Assembly (NCBI GenBank): GCA_031376285.1
Contig: JANMDN010000067.1
Span: forward strand, 1 to 42,928
From: JANMDN01 sp031376285
GTDB lineage: Bacteria > Actinomycetota > Thermoleophilia > Miltoncostaeales > Miltoncostaeaceae
DNA length: 42,928 nucleotides
Reading direction: 5' to 3'
The position numbers and the translations under genes were made by a program. This document shows positions 11,260 through 19,775 of this stretch, piece after piece (the first letter of the stretch is position 1; the number at the start of each line of letters is the position of its first letter). A model generated the notes under the pieces. The model did not search any database and had not been told where the DNA came from. It saw nothing but the letters and a program-made list of their open reading frames with translations.

Positions 11260-12523
11260 GCCCCCTTCCGCCACTTCGCTCGGCGCGTCACTTCCGAGCG
11301 GCAGCCGTGATGTGCTTCCGGTCGAGGCCGAGGAGCTCCGCTTGATCGAAGGTCAGCTCGCGGCGACGGCGACGGCGTTCGGCTACCGCGAGGTCCGAAC
11401 CCCAGTGCTCGAACGGGCCGAGGTGCTGGACCGCGCCCAAGAGGGCGGCCTCGGGCGCACCTTCCGCCTGTTCGACGACGAGGGCCGGGTCGTGGTGTTG
11501 CGACCGGACCTCACGATTCCCGTGTCCCGGCTGATCGCGACGCGGATGGCCGAGCACCGGGGCCCGGTTCGCGTGCGGTACACGGCGCCCCGTTTCCGGC
11601 GAATGGAGCCGGGACGGCCGACCGCCACCGAGGAGCGCCAGTCCGGCGTTGAACTCGTCGGCATCAACGGCCCTGAGGCTGATGCAGAGGTCATCGCGCT
11701 GCTCGTCAAAGCCCTCAGAGCGACGGGTCTTGACGACGTCCAGGTCGCCATCGGCGATGCTGAGCTCGGCGCGTGCGTCCTCGACGCCTTCGCTGTCCCG
11801 GATCACGAGCGGCGCGCGCTCACCGTGGCGGCCGCCGACTACGACCTCGTGAGCTGGCGGCGCATCGTCCGCACTCTCGGGTTGAGCGCTGAGCGCGGCG
11901 ACTTCCTCGCCGCATTTCCTGGCACGCGCGGTGATCGGGGCGTCCTTGCGCCGGTCCGCACGTTCGCTCCGGCGGCCGCCGGCGCCTGCGACTGGCTCGA
12001 GGCGACGTTGAACCTCCTCGACGGCTACGGCGTCGGCGAGGCCGTGCGGGTCGATTTCGGTGTCCTGCGGGACTGGCCGTACTACTCAGGCGTGGTCTTC
12101 GAGGCCTACGCCGCTGGCGAGTCGACACCGGTCGCGGTGGGTGGACGCTACGACGAACTTGCGGCCCGGTTCGGCCCCGGCCGGCCATCGGTGGGCTTCG
12201 CGGTCTCCCTCGGTGTGCTCCACCGGGCGCTCGGCAAACGCGGGCGGTTCACGAGCGGCATCCATCGTGTCGGCGCGGTCGTCGCCGACGGTCTCTCCAA
12301 AGGGCTCCCCATCGCCGAGGCGCTCCGGGCTGCCGGGATGGCGGCGATCGCCGTTCCAGGCGGAACCGCCGACGCGCGGGCGAGCGCCGTGTCTGGGGGA
12401 TGGCGCTTCGTTGCCGCGCAGGTCGACGGCGTCGTCGAGGTGTCCGACCTCCAGGACGAGACGAGCGCTCGGGGAGACGACCCCGTCGCGATCGTCCACG
12501 CACTCCTCGAGGGCGCGGCGTGA
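11252..12523 (+). CDS. hisZ: ATP phosphoribosyltransferase regulatory subunit
   Basis: 423 residues, a histidyl-tRNA-synthetase paralogue without the anticodon-binding domain. It forms a hetero-octamer with short-form HisG and is needed for that enzyme's activity and histidine feedback. Class II synthetase features remain: SGSRDVLPVEAEEL near the N-terminus, LRPDLTIPVSRL (about 85-96), ERQSGVELVG in the motif-2 area, and VGGRYDELAARFG in the motif-3 area. The ATG at 11252 overlaps the murA stop by 8 bases, and the stop overlaps the hisG start by 4. HisS itself is an alternative, but the short partner HisG immediately downstream and the missing C-terminal domain favour HisZ. Confidence 0.9.
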   Translation: MPEPPSATSLGASLPSGSRDVLPVEAEELRLIEGQLAATATAFGYREVRTPVLERAEVLDRAQEGGLGRTFRLFDDEGRVVVLRPDLTIPVSRLIATRMAEHRGPVRVRYTAPRFRRMEPGRPTATEERQSGVELVGINGPEADAEVIALLVKALRATGLDDVQVAIGDAELGACVLDAFAVPDHERRALTVAAADYDLVSWRRIVRTLGLSAERGDFLAAFPGTRGDRGVLAPVRTFAPAAAGACDWLEATLNLLDGYGVGEAVRVDFGVLRDWPYYSGVVFEAYAAGESTPVAVGGRYDELAARFGPGRPSVGFAVSLGVLHRALGKRGRFTSGIHRVGAVVADGLSKGLPIAEALRAAGMAAIAVPGGTADARASAVSGGWRFVAAQVDGVVEVSDLQDETSARGDDPVAIVHALLEGAA

Positions 12524-13155
12524 CGCCCCTTCGTATCTGCTTGCCGCTCGGGGCCCTCTTCGAGGGGTCGGTTTCCGCGCTCGCGGGGGCGGGCATCGAC
12601 ATCGAGGTGCTCCGTGATGTCGGGCGTCGCCTCGTGGTGAGCGCCGACGACGGCACGACCTTCATCACAACCCGGCCCACCGATGTGCCGATCTACGTCG
12701 AGAGTGGAGCCGCCGACGTCGGGATCGTGGGAAGCGACGTGCTCCGCGAGCAGCGACCGTCGGTCTACGAACTCGTTGACCTCGGTTTCGGCGAGTGTCG
12801 GATGATCTACGCCACGCTCGCGGGCGAGGATCCGACCCCGGGTGCGCTCGACCACCTCGGGGCGGTCCGCGTGGCCACGAAGTATCCGAACGTCGCCGTC
12901 GCCCACTTCGCGCTGACCGGGCGCCAGGTCGAGATCGTCAAGGTCCACGGATCGGTCGAGCTCGGGCCCCTCGTCGGGCTCTCGCACGGCATCGTCGACC
13001 TCACCGCGACGGGGAAGACCCTCCAGGCCAACGGACTCGTCGAACGCGAGGAGATTTTTACCGCCTCGGCCCGCTTGATCGCGAACCGTGTCAGTCACAA
13101 GGTTCAGGCGGTGGCGGTCGACGCGCTGCTCGAGCGGATGCAGGGCTCACCGTGA
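12520..13155 (+). CDS. hisG: ATP phosphoribosyltransferase, short form
   Basis: 211 residues catalysing ATP + PRPP to phosphoribosyl-ATP, the first step of histidine synthesis. Signature segments include PLGALFEGS near the N-terminus, DVGIVGSDVL (about 66-75) and the PRPP-binding region GIVDLTATGKTLQANG near residues 158-173. The length identifies the short HisG_S class, which lacks the C-terminal regulatory domain and depends on HisZ, encoded just upstream. The GTG start overlaps the hisZ TGA as GTGA. Confidence 0.94.
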   Translation: MTPLRICLPLGALFEGSVSALAGAGIDIEVLRDVGRRLVVSADDGTTFITTRPTDVPIYVESGAADVGIVGSDVLREQRPSVYELVDLGFGECRMIYATLAGEDPTPGALDHLGAVRVATKYPNVAVAHFALTGRQVEIVKVHGSVELGPLVGLSHGIVDLTATGKTLQANGLVEREEIFTASARLIANRVSHKVQAVAVDALLERMQGSP

Positions 13156-14438
13156 GCCGCGAGGTGCGTCGCGCGACGCTCAGACCCCGTGGAACGGGTG
13201 TACTCGTGCATTCACTGCGCCCCGCTGCCGTCAGCGCCGATGTGGCGGGAGATGTCGCGCGTATCCTCGACGACGTTCGGTCGCGCGGCGATGACGCCCT
13301 GGTCGACCAGGCACGCGAATTCGGCAGTCCGGACTTCACCCACGACCGGCTTCGTGTCACCCCCGTTTCGCTCGGTAACGCCCTCGGACGTATCCCGAAC
13401 GCGCTACGAGAGGCGATCCGCGTCGCCGCCGACCAGGTGCGCGCCGTCGCCGAGGCGCAGCGGCCGACGGATCGCGCCATTACCCTCGAACACGGCCAGC
13501 GGGTCACCGTTCGGGCGGTCGCCGTGGACTCGGCGGGTTGCTACGTCCCAGGCGGTCGGGCGGCCTACCCCTCGAGCCTGATTATGGCGACCGTACCCGC
13601 GCAGGTCGCTGGCGTCGGGCGCATCGCGATCGCCAGCCCGGCCGGCCCGGACAGCAAGGTCTCAGACGTCGTGCGGGCAACGGCCGCGATCCTCGGCATC
13701 GAGGAGGTCTACGCGATGGGTGGGGCAGGCGCAATCGGCGCCCTCGCCTATGGCACCGCCACCGTGGCGCCCGTTGCCGTCGTCGCCGGTCCGGGGAATG
13801 CATGGGTGACCGAGGCAAAGCGCCAGGTCCACGGGGTGGTCGGAATCGACAGCCTCGCTGGGCCGAGCGAGGTACTCATTCTCGCTGACTCGGGCGCCGA
13901 CCCAGGCCTCATTTCGCTCGACCTCCTCGCCCAGGCCGAGCACGGGCCAGACTCCGTGGCGGTACTGGCAAGCACCGACCCAGAGCTGACCGACGGTGTG
14001 GCCCAGCGGTTGCGTGACCGATCGGCGACGGTTTCCGGGGCGATCACGCTCGTCGACTGCCTCAGCCTCCCGCTGATGATCGAGCTCGCCGAAGCGCTTG
14101 CGCCGGAGCATCTCCAGCTCATGCTCAGGGAGAGTGATCTCGAGTCGAGCGCGGCCAGGATCACCCGTTCCGGCTGCGTGTTTCTCGGTCGAAACGGCGC
14201 GACGGCGTTTGGTGACTACGTGGCAGGCTCAAACCACATCCTCCCGACGGCCGGGGCTGCCCGCTTTGCAAGTGGCGTCGGACCTGCGACATTCATGCGA
14301 AGGATGAGCGTCGTCGATATCCCTCAGACGGCTGTTGACGCGCTCGGGTCGCACCTGCAGGTGCTGGCCGAAGCGGAGGGGTTCCCCCTCCACGGACAGT
14401 CGGTGACGGACCGCATGACACCAGGAGGGCTTGAATGA
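13152..14438 (+). CDS. hisD: Histidinol dehydrogenase
   Basis: 428 residues from a GTG overlapping the hisG stop (GTGA). It oxidises histidinol to histidine in two NAD-dependent steps using a zinc ion. Visible motifs are GCYVPGGRAAYPSS (about 131-144), the NAD-contact segment GPGNAWVTEAKRQV (about 213-226), zinc ligands in LAQAEHGPDS (about 257-266), catalytic APEHLQ (about 317-322), and GDYVAGSNHILPT (about 355-367). A longer upstream frame overlaps hisG antiparallel in reading register and was trimmed. The stop overlaps the hisB start by ATGA. Note that hisC, commonly between hisD and hisB, is not here. Confidence 0.96.
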   Translation: MSREVRRATLRPRGTGVLVHSLRPAAVSADVAGDVARILDDVRSRGDDALVDQAREFGSPDFTHDRLRVTPVSLGNALGRIPNALREAIRVAADQVRAVAEAQRPTDRAITLEHGQRVTVRAVAVDSAGCYVPGGRAAYPSSLIMATVPAQVAGVGRIAIASPAGPDSKVSDVVRATAAILGIEEVYAMGGAGAIGALAYGTATVAPVAVVAGPGNAWVTEAKRQVHGVVGIDSLAGPSEVLILADSGADPGLISLDLLAQAEHGPDSVAVLASTDPELTDGVAQRLRDRSATVSGAITLVDCLSLPLMIELAEALAPEHLQLMLRESDLESSAARITRSGCVFLGRNGATAFGDYVAGSNHILPTAGAARFASGVGPATFMRRMSVVDIPQTAVDALGSHLQVLAEAEGFPLHGQSVTDRMTPGGLE

Positions 14439-15022
14439 GCCGCGAGGCGAGCGTGCGTCGCACAACCGGAGAGACCGACGTGAACGTCAGCGTCGAGCTC
14501 GATGTCCCCGGGAGGAGTGAGATCTCGACGGGCGTCGGGTTCTTTGACCACATGCTGACGCTCTTCGCCCGCCACGGGCTCGTTGGACTGAGCGTCCAGG
14601 CATCGGGAGATCTCGAGACCGGAAGCCACCACACGATCGAAGACGTCGGCATCACGCTGGGTCAAGCCCTTGACCGTGCCCTCGGCGACCGCTCCGGCAT
14701 CGAACGGTATGGCTCCGCGCTCGTTCCGATGGACGAGGTGCTCGTTCAGGCGGTCATCGACATCTCCGGTCGCCCGCTCGTCGTGATGGACGTCGCGCTT
14801 CCTGACGGCGCGATCGGTGGCTTCGAGTACGAATGCCTGATCGAGTTCCTCCGAGGCGTGGCCAACCACGCGCGACTGACCCTGCACGTCCGACTTCTGG
14901 CCGGTGGGGGAGCCCACCACATCATCGAAGGCGTCTTCAAGGCCGTCGCGAGAGCACTCGCCGCGGCGGTTGCGTTCAGCCCAAAGGTGACAGGTGTGCC
15001 GTCGACGAAGGGTTCGCTATGA
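14435..15022 (+). CDS. hisB: Imidazoleglycerol-phosphate dehydratase
   Basis: 195 residues, the monofunctional IGPD that dehydrates imidazoleglycerol phosphate to imidazoleacetol phosphate with bound manganese. The duplicated metal-binding motifs are present: GFFDHMLTLFARHG (35-48) with HHTIED (65-70), and the second-half AHHIIEG near residue 155. There is no fused HisN-type phosphatase domain. Start and stop both overlap neighbours by 4 bases. Confidence 0.97.
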   Translation: MSREASVRRTTGETDVNVSVELDVPGRSEISTGVGFFDHMLTLFARHGLVGLSVQASGDLETGSHHTIEDVGITLGQALDRALGDRSGIERYGSALVPMDEVLVQAVIDISGRPLVVMDVALPDGAIGGFEYECLIEFLRGVANHARLTLHVRLLAGGGAHHIIEGVFKAVARALAAAVAFSPKVTGVPSTKGSL

Positions 15023-15651
15023 GCCCGTCGTCGGGACCTGTGCGTGTCGCGGTACTCGACTACAAGATGAGCAACCTCCACAGCGCGACCAAGGCACTCG
15101 AACGCCTTGGCGTCGAAGTGGTCGTGGTCGACGGGCCGACCGAGCTCGACGTTGACGCGGTCGTCTTGCCTGGAGTCGGGAACTTTGGGCAGGCCTCGAC
15201 GCGCATGCACGACCAGGGGCTCGATGAGGTGGTCTCGTCGGCGATCCAAACCGGCCTACCACTCCTCGGGATCTGCATGGGGATGCAACTCTTCTTCGAG
15301 GAGAGTGAGGAGAGCCCCGGTATCCGCGGCCTCGGCGTCCTGGCGGGGTCGGTCAAGCGAATTCCGACCGATCTGAAGCTTCCGAGCATCGGGTGGCGAA
15401 CGGTCAGGTGGGCGGACGAGCCGACCCGCGACGATGCCTACTACTTCGTGCACTCCTACGCGTGCGTTCCGGATGACCCCGAGATCGTGACCGGGACCGC
15501 GCACCACGGCGTCGACCACTGCGCGGCGATTCGATCCGGCCTCGTCACCGGCGTGCAGTTCCACCCCGAGAAATCGAGCCGCGCCGGGTTGGCCCTGCTT
15601 GGTCGTTGGTTGGCCGGTGTCCAGGCCACCGCCCGCGTGGGCATCGCGTGA
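15019..15651 (+). CDS. hisH: Imidazole glycerol phosphate synthase, glutaminase subunit
   Basis: 210-residue class I glutamine amidotransferase that feeds ammonia to HisF. Nucleophile Cys86 lies in GICMGMQLF (84-92), the oxyanion-side PGVGNFG is at 51-57, and the His/Glu of the triad are in VQFHPEKS (about 178-185). The ATG start overlaps hisB (ATGA), and the stop overlaps hisA. Confidence 0.97.
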   Translation: MSPSSGPVRVAVLDYKMSNLHSATKALERLGVEVVVVDGPTELDVDAVVLPGVGNFGQASTRMHDQGLDEVVSSAIQTGLPLLGICMGMQLFFEESEESPGIRGLGVLAGSVKRIPTDLKLPSIGWRTVRWADEPTRDDAYYFVHSYACVPDDPEIVTGTAHHGVDHCAAIRSGLVTGVQFHPEKSSRAGLALLGRWLAGVQATARVGIA

Positions 15652-16391
15652 TCACACTCTTTCCCGCGATCGACCTCCAAGATGGTCGGGCGGTCCGACT
15701 CGTGCAGGGAGACTTCGAGCAGGTGACGGTGTTCAACGACGACCCGGTCGAACAGGCCCGCTCGTTTCACGCGGACGGGGCCCTCGCGGTGCACGTCGTC
15801 GACCTGGATGGAGCACGCACGGGTCATCCCGCGCATGCCCCAACAGTGGCAGCGATCGCCGCCGCCTTTCCCGGCATGGTCCAGCTCGGCGGAGGTCTTC
15901 GCAGCCGCGCGGCGATCGAGACGGCCGTGGCCACCGGTGCGCGCCGCATTGTCGTCGGCACCGCGGTGATCGATGACCAGGAACTCCTGCGCTGGGCCGT
16001 TTCACGCCTCGGCGACCAGCTCGTCGTCGCGCTCGACGCGCGCGAGGGCAAGGTCGCGACACACGGCTGGACGCGCATCTCGGACACGGACGCGGTGGAG
16101 GTCGCAGCCGGCCTCATGCGGACCGGTGTTCGCCATCTGCTCTACACCGACATCGCACGGGATGGAATGCTCGGCGGCCCAAATCTCTCGGCGCTTCGAC
16201 GCCTCTCCCAGGCTGCCCCGGCAATCGGGCTCATCGCGTCCGGCGGCGTCTCGTCGCTGAAGGACCTCACGGCACTTCGCGCCCTCGAGCTTCCGAATCT
16301 GAGCGGGGTCATTGTCGGTCGAGCGCTCTACGAGGAGCGGTTCACGGTCTCCGAGGCGATCGCGACGCTCGCCAACGGGAATAGCCGTTGA
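15648..16391 (+). CDS. hisA: ProFAR isomerase (phosphoribosylformimino-AICAR-P isomerase)
   Basis: 247-residue beta/alpha barrel that converts ProFAR to PRFAR. AIDLQDGRAVRLVQG (7-21) carries the first catalytic Asp (Asp9), VVALDAREGKVATHGW the second half-barrel Asp, and TDIARDGMLGGPN plus IASGGVSS form phosphate-binding loops. GTG start overlaps hisH (GTGA). Actinobacterial PriA also has TrpF activity. The sequence alone does not show whether this one does, and no trp genes are nearby. Confidence 0.95.
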   Translation: MITLFPAIDLQDGRAVRLVQGDFEQVTVFNDDPVEQARSFHADGALAVHVVDLDGARTGHPAHAPTVAAIAAAFPGMVQLGGGLRSRAAIETAVATGARRIVVGTAVIDDQELLRWAVSRLGDQLVVALDAREGKVATHGWTRISDTDAVEVAAGLMRTGVRHLLYTDIARDGMLGGPNLSALRRLSQAAPAIGLIASGGVSSLKDLTALRALELPNLSGVIVGRALYEERFTVSEAIATLANGNSR

Positions 16392-17146
16392 TCCGCGTCA
16401 TCCCGTGCCTGGACGTCAAGGATGGTCGGGTGGTCAAGGGTGTGAACTTCGTTGGACTGCGCGACGCAGGTGACCCGGTCGAACTCGCGGCGCGCTACGA
16501 CGCCGAGGGTGCCGACGAGCTGGTATTCCTCGACATCACCGCGAGCCACGAAGATCGATCCACCATCGTCGACCTCGCCCGACGCACGGCCGAGCAGGTC
16601 TTCATTCCGTTCGTCATCGGTGGCGGCCTGCGCACCGAGGAGGACATGTACGCCGTCCTGCGGGCGGGTGCCGACAAGGTCTCCCTCAACTCGGCGGCCG
16701 TTCGTGACCCGGAGTTGATCGAACGGGCGGCGGCGCGGTTTGGCTCGCAATGCATCGTTGTGGCAATCGACGCCAAACGTCGCCTCGACGGCTCGGGCTG
16801 GGAGGTCTACCTGAACGGGGGACGACTCGACACCGGGCGAGAGGCCGTGGCATGGGCGGCGGAGGCGGTCGAGCGCGGGGCAGGGGAGCTTTTGGTTACC
16901 AGCATGGACCGGGACGGAACCCTCGACGGGTTCGACAACGACCTCCTTTCCGCGCTCCACGAGGTTGTTCGCGTGCCGGTCATCGCATCGGGTGGTGCCG
17001 GGAGCCTCGACCACTTCGCCGAGGCCGTCACTCGGGGGCATGCAGACGCCGTGCTGGCGGCGTCAGTGTTCCACGACGGCACGTATACGATCGCTCAAGT
17101 GAAGGCGGCGATGGCCGAGGCCGGCGTCGCCGTCCGACGGGTCTGA
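16388..17146 (+). CDS. hisF: Imidazole glycerol phosphate synthase, cyclase subunit
   Basis: 252-residue barrel partner of HisH that makes imidazoleglycerol phosphate and AICAR from PRFAR. IPCLDVKDGRVVKGVNF (5-21) contains catalytic Asp9. The second Asp is in SMDRDGTLDGFD (about 173-184), and the phosphate sites are in FVIGGGLRTEED and IASGGAGS. It starts with TTG overlapping the hisA stop (TTGA). It is the last his gene of the run; hisI/hisE do not follow. Confidence 0.97.
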   Translation: MIRVIPCLDVKDGRVVKGVNFVGLRDAGDPVELAARYDAEGADELVFLDITASHEDRSTIVDLARRTAEQVFIPFVIGGGLRTEEDMYAVLRAGADKVSLNSAAVRDPELIERAAARFGSQCIVVAIDAKRRLDGSGWEVYLNGGRLDTGREAVAWAAEAVERGAGELLVTSMDRDGTLDGFDNDLLSALHEVVRVPVIASGGAGSLDHFAEAVTRGHADAVLAASVFHDGTYTIAQVKAAMAEAGVAVRRV

Positions 17147-17157
17147 GAGGAGTCGGA

Positions 17158-17550
17158 ATGCGAGTTATCAGAACCGACGTGGCGCCGGCTCCGGTTGCCG
17201 GTGCGCCGTACAGCCAGGCGGTCGCGTCGCGCCCGGACGAGATCGTCTGGGTCTCCGGTCAGGTGCCGATTGATCCGGTAACCGGGCTGCTCGTCGCCGA
17301 TGAGGCCGATGTGCAGACGAGGGTGGCGCTCCAGAACGTGCGGGCGGTCCTCGAGGGGGCAGGCGCGACGTTGGCTGACGTCGTCAAGTCGACGGTCTTT
17401 CTCGTCGACATGGCCGACTTCCCCGTGATGAATGCCGCCTACCGGGACGTGTTCGGTGACCACGCGCCAGCGAGGTCGACGATCGGCGTCGCCGCACTCC
17501 CACTCGGCGCCCGCGTCGAGATCGAGGTTGTGGCGGTCCGCGAGTCGTAG
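17158..17550 (+). CDS. ridA: RidA/YjgF-family enamine/imine deaminase
   Basis: 130 residues, the normal length. RidA trimers hydrolyse reactive enamine/imine intermediates such as 2-aminoacrylate. Visible are the N-terminal APYSQAV (about 17-23), VSGQVPIDP (about 37-45) and the C-terminal GARVEIEVVAV, whose Arg binds the substrate carboxylate. The ATG has GAGAGG upstream and lies 11 bases after hisF, so it is probably the last gene of the murA-his operon. Its exact role with histidine synthesis is not shown by sequence. Confidence 0.92.
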   Translation: MRVIRTDVAPAPVAGAPYSQAVASRPDEIVWVSGQVPIDPVTGLLVADEADVQTRVALQNVRAVLEGAGATLADVVKSTVFLVDMADFPVMNAAYRDVFGDHAPARSTIGVAALPLGARVEIEVVAVRES

Positions 17551-17569
17551 CCGCACCGATCGGACCGCG

Positions 17570-17824
17570 CTATTCCCACCACATGCGACGCTCGAGCAGC
17601 GAGTCCAGGGCGATCCGGTCTACGTAGTCCGGAGCCTCCGAGATGGTGCGCCCCGCGTTCTCGGGCGCTTCGATCCATGCACGAAACCGGGCGTTGCACG
17701 CCTCGAACGCCGCCTCCAGCTCGGGTAGCGTGAGGGCTTCATGACGGTCGAAGGCCGCGAGGATTCTCGGGTCGGCGATCGGCGCAACCGCGGCAAGTTT
17801 CCGGGAGACAGGGTCATAACTCAC
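17570..17824 (-). CDS. Small conserved-looking protein of unknown family
   Basis: 84 residues from a GTG at 17824. I do not recognise the family. Composition is protein-like (ARFRAWIEAPENAGRTIS, DYVDRIALDSLLERRMWWE end), with strong GC at third codon positions on this strand. There is no signal peptide, membrane helix or Cys motif. A TAGCAT hexamer on the minus strand (17832-17837) lies 7 bases before the GTG, matching the leaderless pattern seen at other genes. It ends 19 bases from the convergent ridA. Its 5' half is antisense to the only available start of cca, so one of the two N-termini may be mis-set. Confidence 0.65.
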   Translation of the reverse strand: MSYDPVSRKLAAVAPIADPRILAAFDRHEALTLPELEAAFEACNARFRAWIEAPENAGRTISEAPDYVDRIALDSLLERRMWWE

Positions 17825-19036
17825 GACACGAATGCTACGCGGCTCGCCGAGTGGGTTGCCGCCAACCCGGCGGTTCGTCAGGTCGGGATCGTCTCGACGG
17901 CGCCCACGTATCTTGTTGGTGGCGTTGTTCGCGACCTGCTCCGCGGCGGCGAGGTGGGTCCGGACATCGATATCACCGTGGAAGGACCCGTCGACGGACT
18001 GGCTCGTCGCATGGCAAGTGATCTGAGCGCGGACGTCACGATCCACGACCGCTTCCTCACCGCCGAGGTCGTACGGATGGATGGCGCCTGCCTCGACCTC
18101 GCGACGGCGCGGAGCGAGCGCTACGGGCACCCCGGCGCGCTGCCCGAGGTCGCCCCAGCGGGCATCGAAACCGACCTCGCCCGACGTGACTTCACGATCA
18201 ACGCGCTCGCGTTCGGTCTCGCCGGACCGCACGCGGGCGCGCTTCTGGATCCGCACGAGGGGATCCAAGACCTCGAGGCCGGCGTGATTCGGACGATCCG
18301 CCCCGGATCGTTCCCGGAGGATCCAAGCCGCCTCGTGCGGGCGGCCCGCTACGCGGCCCGCCTCGGCTACGTCCTCGCTCCAGAGACCGCGGCCGAGGCG
18401 CGCGAGGCGTCCACCGCGCTCGACATCGGCTCGGCTCGGGTCGGCGACGAGCTCAGGCGCTTGCTGTGCGAGCCGACGGCCGCGGACGGGCTCTCGCTCC
18501 TCGCCGGGCTCGGCGTCCCGTGGCTTGCCGACCTCGGCGACCGCGTGGCGTTGCGCGAACAGTTCTCCGTGCTCGACCAATCGGTCCGACACGCCGCGGC
18601 ACCGTCGGTTGGTATCTGGCCAATGCGTCTCGGGCTCTGCGTCTCGCCCGCCAGCATCGAGCGAATGGAGCTAAGCGCCGTTGAGCGGGATACCGCACTC
18701 GGGGCCGGCCGCGGCGCAGATCTGGCCGACCGTCTGGGCGGCGCGCCAATGCCATCGGACGTGGACCGGATCCTCACTCGTGAGACGCCCTCGGCGCAGG
18801 TCTCCGCGCTCCTGCACGGGGCCACGATCGTCACGCGCTGGTGGATCGAGTGGCGCGAGAGTCAACTCCGAATTGCAGGAGACGACCTCGTCGCGGCTGG
18901 CATCCCCGAGGGGCCTGCCATCGGCCACGCGCTGGCGACCGTACGGGCGGCGCTCCTCGACGGCCGGGTCGCCGACGACCGTTCCGCGCAGCTCGCACAA
19001 GCGATTGCGACGCGTGGTCCCGAGGAACCCAGTTGA
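17741..19036 (+). CDS. cca: CCA tRNA nucleotidyltransferase / poly(A) polymerase family
   Basis: Up to 431 residues. Class II nucleotidyltransferase motifs are YLVGGVVRDLL (57-67), the catalytic DID (75-77), RRDFTINALAF (about 148-158) and PSRLVRAARYAARLGY in the neck. The family adds or repairs the CCA end of tRNAs. The ATG at 17741 is the only ATG/GTG/TTG in frame before the GG motif, but the first 30 or so residues (MTVEGREDSR onward) do not look like protein and are antisense to the small minus-strand gene. The true start may therefore be a rare codon downstream, near 17815-17840. The C-terminus continues with helical tRNA-binding sequence. The stop overlaps pgeF by TTGA. Confidence 0.85.
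   Translation: MTVEGREDSRVGDRRNRGKFPGDRVITHDTNATRLAEWVAANPAVRQVGIVSTAPTYLVGGVVRDLLRGGEVGPDIDITVEGPVDGLARRMASDLSADVTIHDRFLTAEVVRMDGACLDLATARSERYGHPGALPEVAPAGIETDLARRDFTINALAFGLAGPHAGALLDPHEGIQDLEAGVIRTIRPGSFPEDPSRLVRAARYAARLGYVLAPETAAEAREASTALDIGSARVGDELRRLLCEPTAADGLSLLAGLGVPWLADLGDRVALREQFSVLDQSVRHAAAPSVGIWPMRLGLCVSPASIERMELSAVERDTALGAGRGADLADRLGGAPMPSDVDRILTRETPSAQVSALLHGATIVTRWWIEWRESQLRIAGDDLVAAGIPEGPAIGHALATVRAALLDGRVADDRSAQLAQAIATRGPEEPS
17832..17837 (-). promoter_or_regulatory. -10 element of a leaderless promoter (minus strand)
   Basis: TAGCAT on the minus strand, within CGTAGCATTCG, ending 7 bases before the GTG at 17824. No Shine-Dalgarno sequence is present. Confidence 0.55.
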
Positions 19037-19737
19037 TCGAGATCGACACGCCCGACGGTGTGAGGGCCGTCTTCTCGACGCGCGAGGGCGGGGTGAGCAC
19101 CGGGGCCTACTCGAGCCTGAACCTCGGTCCGAACACCGACGACACGCCTGCGGCGGTCACCGAGAACTGGCGCATCCTGGCCGAAGGGATGGGCCTTCGG
19201 CACGATGCGCTTGTCGCAAATCGCCAGGTCCATGGTCGCGACGTGCGGGTGGTGGATGATCCGGCTGGGCCAGCGGTTGACGGCGACGGGCTCGTCACGA
19301 ATCGTCGTCACGTCGGGCTCCTCGCCCTCGGGGCAGACTGCCTCCCCGTTCTCATCTGGCGAATGGATGGAAGTGCCGTCGGGGCAGCGCACGTCGGCTG
19401 GCGAGGCGTTCTCGCAGGCGTGATCGGCGTCACGGCTCAGGCGCTCGGCGGTGGACCGCTTGGCGCGGCGATCGGGCCAGGCATCGGACCCTGTTGCTAC
19501 CCGGTCGGCGACGACATTCGGACCGCATTCCTGGACGATTTCGGACCCGGCGTGGTTGACGGTCGCGTGATCGCGGTTGCGAGGGCCGCCGAGATCGCGC
19601 TTGAGCGGGCGGGCGTCGACCGCGCGAATCTCCAAGTCATCGACCGCTGCACCGCCTGTGAGCCCGACCACTTCTTCTCCTACCGGCGCGATGGGGCCCT
19701 GAGCGGCCGCCAGGCGGGACTTGTCTGGCGCACCTGA
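19033..19737 (+). CDS. pgeF: Purine nucleoside phosphorylase of the laccase-domain (DUF152/YlmD) family
   Basis: 234 residues from TTG overlapping the cca stop. It carries the zinc site of the YfiH/YlmD family: His67 in RQVHGRD, Cys103 in ADCLPVL and His120 in HVGWRG. GIGPCCYPVG near 150-159 and FFSYRRDG at the end are also typical. Family members act on purine nucleosides (adenosine and inosine phosphorolysis or deamination). The older multicopper polyphenol oxidase label is not supported by a copper-cluster layout. It precedes yggS and sepF, the order of ylmD-ylmE-ylmF in Gram-positive division clusters. Confidence 0.93.
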   Translation: MIEIDTPDGVRAVFSTREGGVSTGAYSSLNLGPNTDDTPAAVTENWRILAEGMGLRHDALVANRQVHGRDVRVVDDPAGPAVDGDGLVTNRRHVGLLALGADCLPVLIWRMDGSAVGAAHVGWRGVLAGVIGVTAQALGGGPLGAAIGPGIGPCCYPVGDDIRTAFLDDFGPGVVDGRVIAVARAAEIALERAGVDRANLQVIDRCTACEPDHFFSYRRDGALSGRQAGLVWRT

Positions 19738-19763
19738 CGGTGCTCGATCGACCCAGCGCGTGG

Positions 19764-19769
19764 GATACT
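19764..19769 (+). promoter_or_regulatory. -10 element of a leaderless promoter for yggS-sepF
   Basis: GATACT within GTGGGATACTC, ending 6 bases before the ATG at 19776. There is no Shine-Dalgarno sequence. The first base deviates from the T of TANNNT, but spacing and context match the other cases. Confidence 0.5.
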
Positions 19770-19775
19770 CAGCCA

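Noticed and set aside
9913..11274. A 453-residue minus-strand open frame across murA
   Set aside because: It is the antisense shadow of murA in high-GC DNA. It is rich in Asp/Arg/His with no domain, while the plus strand encodes full MurA.
12148..13098. A 316-residue minus-strand open frame across hisZ/hisG
   Set aside because: Antisense shadow. The plus strand has complete HisZ and HisG motifs with coupled starts.
17825..18592. Upstream part of a 340-residue minus-strand frame joined to the small gene at 17570
   Set aside because: That part is antisense to the cca catalytic domain and is Arg/Glu/Val noise; only the last 84 residues look real.
19033..19737. Calling pgeF a laccase
   Set aside because: It has the His-Cys-His zinc site of the purine nucleoside phosphorylase family and no multicopper cluster.
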